Below are positions 25,071-33,712 of a DNA stretch of 64,000 bases, piece after piece. The DNA comes from DASZIT01 sp963819695 (GTDB lineage: Bacteria; Actinomycetota; Acidimicrobiia; Acidimicrobiales; RAAP-2). The position numbers were made by a program, and so were the translations under genes. Location of the stretch: positions 2,170,001 through 2,234,000 of the forward strand of contig CAWFXD010000001.1 in NCBI GenBank assembly GCA_963819695.1, written 5' to 3'. Within the stretch, counting starts at the first letter, position 1. Every line of letters starts with the position of its first letter. The notes beneath the pieces were generated by a model. The model saw only the letters and a list, made by a program, of their open reading frames with translations, was not told the DNA's origin and made no database searches.

Positions 25071-26681
25071 ATGGGTTCGACTCCGGTGCTCGATAGGAAC
25101 AGCCCTTCCGGCATTGACGCCGGGGGCGGCCTCCGCGCCCGCCTGGATGCCGCCACCTCGGAGCTCGCCGACCTGGTGTCGGGATTGGACCCCGGGTGCC
25201 TGACCGGATCCGACGCGAAACAGCTGTATGCGGCCTTCGTGGCGGCCGAGCGTTTCTGTGTGGCGGCCAAGACGTTGCTGGCTCCCCGGATCGAAGCCTC
25301 GATGGTCTGGGCCGAGGAGGGACACCCCAATGCTGCCTCGCTGATGGCCGCCGTAGAGGGGGTCCCACTCGGCCAGGCCCGGTCGACCCTCGAGCTCGGC
25401 CGCCATCTCGACCAGCTGCCGGACACCGAAGAGGCCATCCGGCAGGGCAAGCTCTCCCGCCCGAAGGCGGCCGAAGTGGTGGGCGCGGCCCTGCTCGATC
25501 CGGAGACCGAGGGCGAGCTGCTGGCCGGGGCCGAGGAGCTCCCCCTGCCCCAGGTGAAACAACGCTGCCAGCGGGCACGGGCGTCCTCGGCCCACCACGA
25601 TCCGGTGGCGGCCATCAAGCGGACCTACGCCAACCGGTCCTTCTCCTCCTGGAGCGATCCGGACGGAACCTTCTGCTACCGGGGCACCGACACCGCCGAT
25701 CGGGGAGCCCAGATCCTCAACCACATCGACTCGGTGGCCAACGGGCTCCGCCGGCAACGCCGTACCAAGACCGGGGGTGACGGGGGTGCGAGCGACGGCC
25801 GCGAAGCCCACGAACCTGAGCGGGCCCTCCTGGCCGATGCGTTCTTTGCCCTCGTCACCCGGTCCGGTGCCGGTGGAGGTCCCCGGCCAACGTCCGGGTC
25901 GAAGCCCATGTCAGTGTCGGGCGGAAAGCCCGGGCCAAAGACCCGAGGCCGTCGCCCCGGTACGAACGGGACGACCGACGACCCCGATGTCGATCCGAAC
26001 ACCCTCGACCTCGACCTCGATGCGCTTGACCCCCGTGGCGGGGATCCGGACGATCCCCCCGACTCGCACTCGCTGATCGATCGGCCCCCGACCTGTTCGG
26101 TGATGGTCCGGGTCGACCTGGCCGCCCTGCTGCGGGGAGAGACCCACCCCGGCGAGATCTGTGAACTCGACGGGCAGGGCCCCATCTCCCCGAAGATGGC
26201 CCGGGACATGGCCAACGACTCGTTCCTCCGGTTCATCTTCCATGAGTCCGATGACATCCGATCCATCTTCCATTTCGGGCGGACCATCAACAAGGCCCTG
26301 CGCACCGCGCTCGTCCATCGGGATCGGATCTGCGTGGTGCCGGGGTGCGAGGTGAGCTACGGACTCGAGATCGACCACATCGTCCCGGTCACCGAAGGTG
26401 GTCCCACCACCCTCGACAACCTGGCCCTTCTCTGCCATCACCACCACTTCTTGAAGACCTTCGAGGGTTGGACCCTGGAGCTGACCGATGTTTCGGACCC
26501 GAAGAGCCCCAAGTGGCGGTTCGAGCCCCTCCCACCCTTCGGGCAAGAGCCGGATCCGGGGGTGGGCCCCCACCTCGCCCACCAAACGTGGCGCCGGCCC
26601 CCGGGTCGGAGAGATTCCGAACCCGACGGCGGGCAGCGTGCGGTTGGGGGTGATGCCGGCCAGCTCTTCGAGCCGGGGTAA
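25071..26681 (+). CDS. DUF222 / HNH endonuclease domain protein
   Basis: 536 aa. The DUF222 (13E12) N-terminal region is followed by an Asp/Pro-rich low-complexity stretch (about 265-335), then the HNH module CVVPGCEVSYGLEIDHIVPV with NLALLCHHHHFLKT. The zinc-binding CxxxxC and the catalytic His are intact. Proteins of this type occur in many copies in actinobacterial genomes and are thought to be nucleases of mobile or self-splicing origin. A copy-number-dependent role is only inference. It has no operon partners. Confidence 0.85.
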   Translation: MGSTPVLDRNSPSGIDAGGGLRARLDAATSELADLVSGLDPGCLTGSDAKQLYAAFVAAERFCVAAKTLLAPRIEASMVWAEEGHPNAASLMAAVEGVPLGQARSTLELGRHLDQLPDTEEAIRQGKLSRPKAAEVVGAALLDPETEGELLAGAEELPLPQVKQRCQRARASSAHHDPVAAIKRTYANRSFSSWSDPDGTFCYRGTDTADRGAQILNHIDSVANGLRRQRRTKTGGDGGASDGREAHEPERALLADAFFALVTRSGAGGGPRPTSGSKPMSVSGGKPGPKTRGRRPGTNGTTDDPDVDPNTLDLDLDALDPRGGDPDDPPDSHSLIDRPPTCSVMVRVDLAALLRGETHPGEICELDGQGPISPKMARDMANDSFLRFIFHESDDIRSIFHFGRTINKALRTALVHRDRICVVPGCEVSYGLEIDHIVPVTEGGPTTLDNLALLCHHHHFLKTFEGWTLELTDVSDPKSPKWRFEPLPPFGQEPDPGVGPHLAHQTWRRPPGRRDSEPDGGQRAVGGDAGQLFEPG

Positions 26682-26697
26682 AGCGAAAGCGAATGAC

Positions 26698-27603
26698 TCA
26701 GCCCGTGGCTCTCGACGTACCGAACATCTCGTCGAGGGTCACCGGCTGAAGATTGCGCTCGCTGATGATGCCTTGAATCTGGTCGAACAGCGACAGGATG
26801 GTCGGGTGGTTGAGGTGGCCGAGCATGATTGTCCCCGGCGTCAGATACTGCTCGGCCAGTGAGATCAGTTGTTGCGGACTGATGACCGTGGAGTCGCCGA
26901 AACTCCCGTTCCACATGAGGATCTGGGTGTAGCCGAGGCTGGCGGCGACATCCTCGACGTGTTGGTTGTAGTACCCGTACGGGGGCCGGAAGTAGGGCCT
27001 GGACGTGGTCCCGAATGTCGTCTGGATCCATTCGTCGTTGCGCTGGAGCTCATCGGTGATGGCCGTCGCCGACAGACCCCGCAAGTCGGCGTGGTCCCAG
27101 GTGTGGTTGCCGAATTGGACCTGCTTCGCCGCCACCATCGGGCGAACCATCTCCACCAGCGGCGGCGTCCACAGCTTCGTGTACACCCCGTTCGGGTTGA
27201 AGGTGATGTGGATGCCTGAGCTTTGGGCGAATTCGACGTACTTGGCGACGCAATCGGCACAGTCTCCGTCGTCGACGGTGAGGGCGATCTGCTGGGTCCC
27301 CTTCGGGCCCTGGGTCAGGATGTTGGGGGGGCCCGGGCGAGGAGGTGGAATGGTGCCGAGCACCTCGGGCGGTCCCGCGTGGGGGTCATTGAGGATCGGT
27401 GCCGGCGGCGCCAGCGGGGTGGAATTGGCGGCATTTGCGCCCGAGGTGGTCCGGCTTCGAACCACCGCGTGCACTCGACTCGTGCAGCCAGCCAGCGCCA
27501 AGGACGCTCCGGTTGCCAACAGGGTCAGAAAGCGTCTCCTACCGAGCCGCTCCTGATGACCACACCCATGGCACGGTCCATCTGGGGCGCTCACGGGCGC
27601 CAT
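26698..27603 (-). CDS. polysaccharide deacetylase lipoprotein
   Basis: 301 aa. A twin-arginine-like leader ending in a lipobox (RRRFLTLLATGASLALAGC) predicts export and lipid anchoring. The NodB domain shows TVDDGDC (metal/catalytic Asp pair), FGNHTWDHADL (HxxxH metal ligands), RPPYGY and the C-terminal ML-GHLNHP. It likely removes acyl groups from a wall or capsular polysaccharide outside the membrane. The substrate is unknown. The first motif is DDGDC rather than the usual FDDG. Confidence 0.85.
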   Translation of the reverse strand: MAPVSAPDGPCHGCGHQERLGRRRFLTLLATGASLALAGCTSRVHAVVRSRTTSGANAANSTPLAPPAPILNDPHAGPPEVLGTIPPPRPGPPNILTQGPKGTQQIALTVDDGDCADCVAKYVEFAQSSGIHITFNPNGVYTKLWTPPLVEMVRPMVAAKQVQFGNHTWDHADLRGLSATAITDELQRNDEWIQTTFGTTSRPYFRPPYGYYNQHVEDVAASLGYTQILMWNGSFGDSTVISPQQLISLAEQYLTPGTIMLGHLNHPTILSLFDQIQGIISERNLQPVTLDEMFGTSRATG

Positions 27604-27674
27604 CCTACGTACGAGTCGGTGACCTCATGGGCATGGGTCTTCCAGCAGGGAAATGGGACCCGGGCACCCGTTCG

Positions 27675-27726
27675 GCGGTCGGCCGGCGGCCGTTCAGCGG
27701 TCGGCCGGCGGCCGTTCAGCGGTCGG
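27675..27726. repeat. 22-bp tandem repeat, 2.4 copies
   Basis: Two perfect copies of a 22-base G/C-rich unit beginning GCGGTCGGCC are followed by eight bases of a third. They lie upstream of the L,D-transpeptidase-like gene and of the divergent deacetylase. No open frame of interest covers them. Confidence 0.9.
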
Positions 27727-27832
27727 TCACCGACCGGGCGGCGACGCGAATCGGTGAATCCCGGAACCCGTTCCGGACTCGGCGTAGGGTGAGGTCGCTC
27801 CCGCCCTGGCGTGAAACGAATCTCCGATTCTC

Positions 27833-28769
27833 ATGTCCGAACCCGAATCCCACTTCCGACGCCAAGAGCCCCCTGGCCCAAGGACGCCGTCGCGGGTTCG
27901 CGGACTCATCCGAGTGGCCCTCTGGGGATTGGCGCTGGCCATCTTTCTTGCCCCGGTCGTCGTGGTCACCTACCGGATCTCGGTTCCGAGCACGGTGGCG
28001 GCGGGTTCCGCGGCGACCCTTCCGACGGCCCCGTCACTGAACCTCGAGTCACCATCCGACGAGCCACTCTCCACCCAGTCAACCCAACCCCTCCCATCGG
28101 ACTTCGACCGCGCCGGATTCCCATCGCCGATCAAGGTGGCGCCTTCGAACCTGATCGCCACGTTGAGCGGTCCGACCCCCGCCTACGCTGACCCGACCAC
28201 CCCGACCGTGCTCGAGACGATCCAAGCCACCTGGTCGGGCGCCACCCTGGGCCTCCCGGTCATCGCCCGGCAGGGTCAGAGGGCCGAAGTCCGACTTCTC
28301 CAGCGTCCCAATGGGAGCACCGCCTGGATCGCGCTGGCCGAGCGCGACATTGACGCACACGCCCTATCACCTCTACGTGGATCTCTCGACCAACCGGCTG
28401 TTGCTGTACAACGCGTCGAAGTTGGTGCTCCGGGCCCCCGCCGGGCTCGGCGCTCCAGAGACCCCGACCCCGGTGGGAAGCTATTTCGTGGCGCTGTTCG
28501 CGCAGTCGCCCAGCCCCGGATACGGCCCGTTCGTCATCGTCACCTCGGCTATCGCCGACACCATCACCGACTGGGAGCAGGACGGCAACCCGATGGTCGC
28601 CATCACCGGCCCGCTCGACACCGAGTCAGCCATCGCCGCGGGCGGAGGGGCCGTCTCTCAAGCTTCCATTCGCCTCCTGGAGAGCGACCTCTCCCGGTTG
28701 CGAAATGTGCCGGCCGGCACACCCATCGATGTGGTCGCCACCCTCAAACCTCCGGCACCGAGCAAGTAG
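27833..28769 (+). CDS. L,D-transpeptidase (YkuD)-like protein without the catalytic Cys, frameshifted
   Basis: The N-terminus is cytoplasmic, then one membrane helix (LWGLALAIFLAPVVVVTYRI), a Ser/Pro spacer and a folded region. The frame changes near 28350, after WIALAERDI, into a YkuD-like domain (HLYVDLSTNRLLLYN, ETPTPVGSYFV). Joined length is about 311 aa. The signature that should read SHGCIRL reads AVSQASIRL, so Cys is Ser and Gly is Ala; the usual upstream HG is TG (ITGPLDTES). This suggests a catalytically dead, perhaps wall-binding, protein. The first part may contain an L,D-transpeptidase-associated domain. Confidence 0.7.
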
Positions 28770-28913
28770 AGCCTCAGCGGCCCATGCCCTCGGGTCCGTT
28801 GCCCATTTCGCTGCCGTGCCGCCGGTGGGTGAAGTGACAGCAGCTGCGGGATAGGAGCTGCGACGGCCCGAGGGTCTAGCTGTGGGTCGAGAGCCGGACC
28901 CAGCGGTGCCGGG

Positions 28914-29321
28914 TCAGATCGGCGCCGCCACTATGGCTAGGACATCCTCCCAGCCGAGGCCGACAGTCTCGCCCACCACCAGATTGGACGCCCTGTCGAC
29001 CAGCACGAAGAACGGGTACCCGAGTACCCGGTAGTCGATCCATACCTGGTCGCTCATCACCACCGGTATCCGGACACCTGCCGCCGACTTCCGCACGTCG
29101 TCGGAACGGATGGTTTCCGGACCCTTGGTGATGGCGACGACCGCAGTGCCGGCCGGAATCCCGGCGGCATCCGGATCCTGCAACCCGCTCCAGAACTCCT
29201 CGCACCCGTCACAGTCGGTGTTGAGGAAGGCAAGCAGGAGCCGGCCTCCACCATCGGCGAGACGGACTTCGATCGGATCCCCCGAAGGGCTCACCCCGAC
29301 GATGTCCGACGCCGGCCACAT
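28914..29321 (-). CDS. thioredoxin-like protein
   Basis: The visible fold runs from SDIVGVSPSGDPIEVRLADG through LLLAFLNTDCDGCEEFW (redox CxxC) to PVVMSDQVWIDYRVLGYPFF, the cis-Pro region, and VVGETVGLGWEDV. ATG 29321 gives 135 aa. The frame stays open much further upstream and a GTG behind GGAGGAGG near 29560 would add about 80 low-complexity residues and overlap the zinc-ribbon gene; neither start is certain. Family relatives are often membrane-anchored or exported, but no signal is seen with the short start. Confidence 0.65.
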   Translation of the reverse strand: MWPASDIVGVSPSGDPIEVRLADGGGRLLLAFLNTDCDGCEEFWSGLQDPDAAGIPAGTAVVAITKGPETIRSDDVRKSAAGVRIPVVMSDQVWIDYRVLGYPFFVLVDRASNLVVGETVGLGWEDVLAIVAAPI

Positions 29322-29482
29322 CGCCGGGGCATCCCCGGAGCCGGCCGGGATGGGTCGGAGGCCGGCCAGAAATTCCGGGTCGGTGCGAGGGTCAGAGGGT
29401 CGAGTCGGCCGGTCTCGCCGCGGCGGTGATAGGTGGGCCGGCGGCGGACCGCCCTCCGGATTCGAAGCCGGGGTGGTGGGTG

Positions 29483-29776
29483 CTACCCCGGCCTCGGAGT
29501 TCCGCCCTCGACGATTTCGTGGGTCTCGATCGCGTTGCCATTTCCACACCACCGACACGACACCTCCTCCACCGTCTCGTCGAGCACTTCGACATCCTCG
29601 AGGGTGAGCTCCCCACCGACCGAAAAATGGTGAAATGCCCTGGTCCGCCGGTTGGTGACCACGCTGAAGCGGGTCAGGTTCCCACAAGCGGCGCACCGGT
29701 ATCTGGTTCCCGGGCCCGTCGAGGCATCCGGAACCTCCGGTGGAGCGGGAACAGCCGTGGGCGAGTCAGCGGTCAC
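29483..29776 (-). CDS. small zinc-ribbon protein
   Basis: 97 aa from GTG 29776. Two CxxC pairs (RCAACGNLTRF and CRWCGNGN) form a zinc ribbon around an intermediate acidic segment. No catalytic residues are seen. It is a small conserved-type actinobacterial protein of unknown role, divergent from the SOS-type nuclease gene and upstream of the thioredoxin-like gene. Confidence 0.7.
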   Translation of the reverse strand: MTADSPTAVPAPPEVPDASTGPGTRYRCAACGNLTRFSVVTNRRTRAFHHFSVGGELTLEDVEVLDETVEEVSCRWCGNGNAIETHEIVEGGTPRPG

Positions 29777-29822
29777 GCCCCTAACGGTAGCCGCCGCACG
29801 TCACGCCCTGATTCCACCTCAA

Positions 29823-29838
29823 TCGAACACCTGTTCGT
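29823..29838 (+). promoter_or_regulatory. LexA/SOS box before the DEDD/GIY-YIG gene
   Basis: TCGAAC-ACCT-GTTCGT fits the actinobacterial LexA consensus TCGAAC-N4-GTTCGA with one mismatch at the last base. It lies 12 bp before the ATG of a DNA-repair-type nuclease, as in E. coli, where the related cho gene is SOS-controlled. lexA itself is not in the window. Confidence 0.7.
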
Positions 29839-29850
29839 TAGGGTGTCGCC

Positions 29851-31353
29851 ATGGCCCTCGCCGTACAACGGTCCTTCGACGATCTGGGTACCCCCCTCCG
29901 GGAGGTGACCTTCGTGGTTCTCGACGTCGAGACCACCGGAGGCTCGCCCACCGGATCATCGCTCACCGAGGTGGCGGCGGCCCGCTACCGGGGCGGCGAG
30001 CTGCTCGGCACCTATCAGACACTGGTGAAGCCCGACGAGCGGATCCCTCCGTTCATCACCGCCCTCACCGGCATCAATGACCTGATGGTGGCTCACGCTC
30101 CCACCGTCGGCGCCATGCTCCCCTCCTTCCTCGAGTTTCTCGGGGGCGCGGTGGTGGTGGGGCACAACGTGCGGTTCGACCTCTCCTTCATCAACCACGC
30201 CCTCGTCTCGACCGGTCGTGATCGCCTGCAAAATGCCAGCGTCGACACGCTGGCCCTGGCCCGCCGCCTGGTGCGGGACATGGTGCCCAACTGCAAACTC
30301 GGCACCCTCGCCGCCGGCCTCGATCTCTCCCACCGGCCCTCGCACCGGGCGCTGAACGACGTCCTCGCCACCGGTGATCTCCTCCACAACCTTCTCGAGC
30401 GAGCCGGCTCGTTCGGCATTCTCGGTCTCGAGGAGCTTCTCGATCTCCCCCGCCTGGTGGGCCACCCCCAGGCGGCCAAGCTCCGACTCACCACCCGCCT
30501 CCCCCATCGTCCCGGCGTCTACTGGTTCACCGATGCCGCCGGCCATGTCCTCTACGTGGGCAAGGCCACCGACCTCCGGTCACGGGTCCGGTCCTATTTC
30601 ACCGGAGACCGCCGGCCGAAGATCGGGCGCCTGCTTCGCCAACTCCACGCCATCCACTTTCGGGAGTGCCCGGGCCCGCTGACCGCTGCGGTGATCGAAG
30701 GCCGGCTGATCCGCGCCTGGTCCCCATTGTTCAACCGGGACGGCAAGGTGAGGCGCCAGGACCCGGGGGCACGGTACCGGCCGGCCGCGGCTGCCACCCC
30801 GCGCCGGCGAGACGGCAGGCCGGGACGGCGACGGCGCCGGAAATGGACCCCGTCCGAACTGGCCGAGGATCCCGCTGAACTTCTCCAACCCATCGCTCAG
30901 GAAGTGATGGACCTGGCTCAGCAGCAGTGGTACGAGGACGCCGCCCGAGTGCGAGACGAAGCCGACCGGCTCCGGCACCTGATCGGCCAGCACCGGAGGG
31001 TCGAGTCACTCCGCCGGGCCGGCCGCGTGGTCCTCCTCATCGAAGGCGATGGGCTGGTGGAGCTCGATGGTGGCCTGCTCACCGACGCCGGCACGATTGC
31101 CGGATCCGGTGGGTCGGGTGGGCCCTCAAGCGCGTCCGGATCGAGGGACACCGCAGACCGGGTGCTCGCCATGACCAGCGACGGGCACGAACACGAACGG
31201 ACCATCGTCGCCCAATGGCTCCACGCCCACCCCGAGCGGGTCCGGATAGTCGAGGTCGAATCGCCGGACGGGATCTCGATGCCCGCTGACCGGATACCCC
31301 GGCTGCAGGATCTTTGCGGGTCCACCGGAAACCCGGAGTCTCGGGCGTCCTGA
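29851..31353 (+). CDS. DEDD exonuclease fused to GIY-YIG (Cho/UvrC-type) nuclease
   Basis: 500 aa. Residues about 15-185 are a DnaQ-type 3'-5' exonuclease: VVLDVETTG (Asp25, Glu27), GHNVRFDLSFI (Asp110) and HRALNDVLAT (His165, Asp170). A UvrC-type GIY-YIG domain follows at about 220-300 (RPGVYWFTDAAGHVLYVGKA, Arg243 region). Then comes a UvrB/C-interaction-like helix pair (QQQWYEDAARVRDEADRLRH) and a C-terminal Gly/Ser linker region. The same fusion is known in mycobacteria. It probably incises damaged DNA 3' to lesions and trims it. A LexA box precedes the gene. Confidence 0.88.
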   Translation: MALAVQRSFDDLGTPLREVTFVVLDVETTGGSPTGSSLTEVAAARYRGGELLGTYQTLVKPDERIPPFITALTGINDLMVAHAPTVGAMLPSFLEFLGGAVVVGHNVRFDLSFINHALVSTGRDRLQNASVDTLALARRLVRDMVPNCKLGTLAAGLDLSHRPSHRALNDVLATGDLLHNLLERAGSFGILGLEELLDLPRLVGHPQAAKLRLTTRLPHRPGVYWFTDAAGHVLYVGKATDLRSRVRSYFTGDRRPKIGRLLRQLHAIHFRECPGPLTAAVIEGRLIRAWSPLFNRDGKVRRQDPGARYRPAAAATPRRRDGRPGRRRRRKWTPSELAEDPAELLQPIAQEVMDLAQQQWYEDAARVRDEADRLRHLIGQHRRVESLRRAGRVVLLIEGDGLVELDGGLLTDAGTIAGSGGSGGPSSASGSRDTADRVLAMTSDGHEHERTIVAQWLHAHPERVRIVEVESPDGISMPADRIPRLQDLCGSTGNPESRAS

Positions 31354-31390
31354 GAGCCGAAGGCCAAACGAAGACTGAGCCAAACGAAGG

Positions 31391-32593
31391 CTAGGAGAGC
31401 GCGTCGGTACCGAACAACGAGATGGCTTTGGCCGCGAGGTAGAGCTCGGCGATCCCGCGAGGGTCGGCCAGCGAACGACCGGTCAAGTCCTCAATCCGTC
31501 GCAGCCGGTTCCGGACGGTGTTGCGGTGGCAGAACAGGACCTCGCCGCTCTCGTTGACGTTCCCTCCGGTGGCGAACCAGGTGTTCAGGGTGTGCAACAG
31601 CATTTCGCCCTCGCCGGCCGGTAGCCCGACCATGCCCCCCAACAGCACCCGGGCGGCCCAAGCGGTGACATCCGGGGAGGCGGCGGCCAACACCGACAGA
31701 GGGTCCGCGTCGATGGTCTCGACCCCGGGCTGCCCGGCGGGGAGACTCCGTCTGGCCATCTCCGCCTCGGAGAGAGCCCGGGGTGTCTCCATGGCGTCCT
31801 CGTAGGGACGGCTCATCCCGACCCGTCCCATGGCCAACGTCCTCAAGACCCCGGTCACGTGGCTCGGGGACTGCCGGCTGACGGCCACGATCCCAACCTG
31901 CTCATCAGCTCGAAGCCGCCAGGCCGAGTGCACGCCATGTTGCTGGAGGACATGTTCCACCCTCGACAACCCCTCCTTGCCGGCTTCGGGGGTCTCGGCC
32001 GACACCGCGACATAGGGGCCCCGGTCGGGGAGGTCGAGGGCTCGGAGGCTTCCGTTGAGCACGTTCCATTCGGCTCGACGGCCTTCGAACAGCGCATCGA
32101 GGAGCAGGGTCCGCTGCCGCTCGTCCCGGCGGGCGAGCTCGCTCAGCCGGTCCTGGTACGCCTCGGTGACCGCTCCGGAGTGGGCGTCGATCGCGGTCCA
32201 CACCTCGTTGGCGGCTCGGGCCAGGCCCTGCCATTCCTCCTGGTTGTCCCCGGAAGCCTCCTCGAGCATCGCGTCCCAGATGACGGTGAATCCGAGCCGG
32301 AAGGCGTGAAGAACCGATCCGACCGGGACACCTTGTTCGGCACGATTCCTGGCTGTCTCCCGGGCCGCGTCACTGCGCACCGGCCGCTGCGCCGCCAAGT
32401 CGGCCAGGGTGCAGAACAGGTTCTCCTGACAGCTCCGATACAGCTGTTCGTGGCTGACGTCGAGATAGTGCTCGTCGGCCCGCCGGATGATGGCGACCAA
32501 CCGATCGGTCATGACCGGGACCGATTCGAGCAGCTTGGCGGCCAAGCTGCTCACCACCGTTTCGCCGCTGAACGCCGACGAAAGGTCGACCAT
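31391..32593 (-). CDS. PucR-family transcriptional regulator
   Basis: 400 aa from ATG 32593 (MVDLSSAFSGETVVSSLAAK); a longer frame upstream lacks family features. The N-terminal helical sensor-like domain is followed by a GGDEF-like degenerate region and a C-terminal PucR HTH (VLFCHRNTVRNRLRRIEDLT). The gene is divergent from the livG-livF-livH-livM importer, and an inverted repeat lies between. PucR-type regulators often control uptake or catabolic operons next to them, so control of the importer is inferred. Confidence 0.85.
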   Translation of the reverse strand: MVDLSSAFSGETVVSSLAAKLLESVPVMTDRLVAIIRRADEHYLDVSHEQLYRSCQENLFCTLADLAAQRPVRSDAARETARNRAEQGVPVGSVLHAFRLGFTVIWDAMLEEASGDNQEEWQGLARAANEVWTAIDAHSGAVTEAYQDRLSELARRDERQRTLLLDALFEGRRAEWNVLNGSLRALDLPDRGPYVAVSAETPEAGKEGLSRVEHVLQQHGVHSAWRLRADEQVGIVAVSRQSPSHVTGVLRTLAMGRVGMSRPYEDAMETPRALSEAEMARRSLPAGQPGVETIDADPLSVLAAASPDVTAWAARVLLGGMVGLPAGEGEMLLHTLNTWFATGGNVNESGEVLFCHRNTVRNRLRRIEDLTGRSLADPRGIAELYLAAKAISLFGTDALS

Positions 32594-32685
32594 TTCACTC
32601 TGTGAGCTCACCGCGATCAGCCTATCCAAGGGGCTCAGAACGCGCCCTGCACAATCGGGAGGCATCAAAAGTGTGCGTTCGACCA

Positions 32686-32698
32686 TTGCGATTCGCAA
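32686..32698. promoter_or_regulatory. inverted repeat between pucR-type and liv genes
   Basis: TTGCGA-T-TCGCAA is a perfect 6-bp inverted repeat with one central base, embedded in CCATT...AATGG-like flanks, in the 261-bp divergent promoter region. It is placed where the PucR-type protein could bind to control both directions. Motif only. Confidence 0.4.
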
Positions 32699-32803
32699 AA
32701 TGGTGACTAATACTGAGACCAGGACATTCACAGTGGCCGACCGCGAGACCCAGGGGGGGAATTCGGTGCGATCGATGATGCGCGCGCCTCAGCCGAACCC
32801 TTA

Positions 32804-32851
32804 CCAGAAGACGCCCTCACCCCGAGGCCAGAAGACGCCCTCACCCCGAGG
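32804..32851 (+). repeat. perfect 24-bp tandem duplication before livG
   Basis: Two identical 24-base copies, beginning CCAGAAGACG and ending CCCCGAGG, abut one another. The end of the second copy forms the GAGGA Shine-Dalgarno of livG, whose ATG starts four bases later. Each copy therefore carries a half-site of the ribosome-binding region. This looks like a recent duplication. Confidence 0.9.
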
Positions 32852-32854
32852 AGC

Positions 32855-33712
32855 ATGACGACCTTGACCGAGGGACCGTCGGCGGATGCCGGCCTGTCCG
32901 TTGACGAGGTGAGCGTTTCGTTCGGCGGCCTGGCGGTGCTGACGGAGGTCTCCCTGCAGGTGCTTCCGGGTGAGATCGTGGGGGTTATCGGCCCCAACGG
33001 AGCCGGCAAGACCACCCTGTTCAACGTGGTCTGCGGTTTCGTGGACGCCGACTCGGGGACCATCACCTACCGGGGGCACCGGGTCGATGGCCGGCAGCCG
33101 CACCACTTGACCCGCCTGGGTATCGCTCGAACCCTCCAAGGGGTCGGGCTCTGGGGCGGATTGAACGTCATCGAGAACGTGATGGCCGGTGGTCAGGCCC
33201 AGGCGCATGCCGGACTGGTGGCGTCGATACTCGGACTCTGGCGATCCAGCCGGGAGGAGACCCGTCTCCGACGGCGGGCCACCGAACTGCTCCACGAACT
33301 CCAGATCGAGCAGTTCGCGGAGATGCCGCCCCGGGCCCTGCCCTATGCGGTGCAAAAGCGGACGGCTCTGGCCCGGGCCCTGATGGCGGATCCGTCGCTG
33401 CTGCTGCTCGACGAGCCGGCCAGTGGGCTCTCCCAAGGGGAGATGGACGAACTCAGCGCACTCCTGATCACCCTGCGCTCGTCGGCCAGCGTGCTACTGG
33501 TCGAGCACCACATGGATCTGGTCATGTCCACCTGCGACCGACTGGTCGTCCTCAACTTCGGGCAGGTCATCGCCCAGGGGACCCCTTCGGAGGTGAGCGC
33601 CAATCCCGAGGTGACCACGGCCTACCTGGGCGACGAGGTTCGGGCCGTGGGTGCCGGAATGGGGACGGAGGAGACCAGCGGGGCGGGCGGTGCCGGCGGT
33701 GCCGATGCTTGA
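32855..33712 (+). CDS. livG: branched-chain-amino-acid-type ABC transporter ATPase LivG
   Basis: 285 aa. ABC ATPase of the LivG class: Walker A GPNGAGKTT, a Q-loop region in LQGVGLWGGLNVIENVMAG, a Walker B LLLLDEPASGL, and an H-loop HHMDLVMSTC. The signature segment is unusual: ALPYAVQKRTALARALM in place of the usual LSYGxQ(R/K)xLEIARAL, so the first Ser/Gly is lost. An acidic/Gly-rich tail follows. It energises import of an amino acid or related carboxylate with LivF, H and M. It overlaps livF by 8 bp. Confidence 0.85.
   Translation: MTTLTEGPSADAGLSVDEVSVSFGGLAVLTEVSLQVLPGEIVGVIGPNGAGKTTLFNVVCGFVDADSGTITYRGHRVDGRQPHHLTRLGIARTLQGVGLWGGLNVIENVMAGGQAQAHAGLVASILGLWRSSREETRLRRRATELLHELQIEQFAEMPPRALPYAVQKRTALARALMADPSLLLLDEPASGLSQGEMDELSALLITLRSSASVLLVEHHMDLVMSTCDRLVVLNFGQVIAQGTPSEVSANPEVTTAYLGDEVRAVGAGMGTEETSGAGGAGGADA

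Noticed and set aside
28787..28874. CCCTCGGG and CCCGAGGG as a terminator stem between the YkuD-like and thioredoxin genes
   Set aside because: The 8-base arms are separated by 72 bases and there is no T run; chance is likely in such G/C-rich DNA.
32804..32851. Possible CRISPR-like repeat before livG
   Set aside because: Only two abutting copies with no spacers, and no cas genes nearby.
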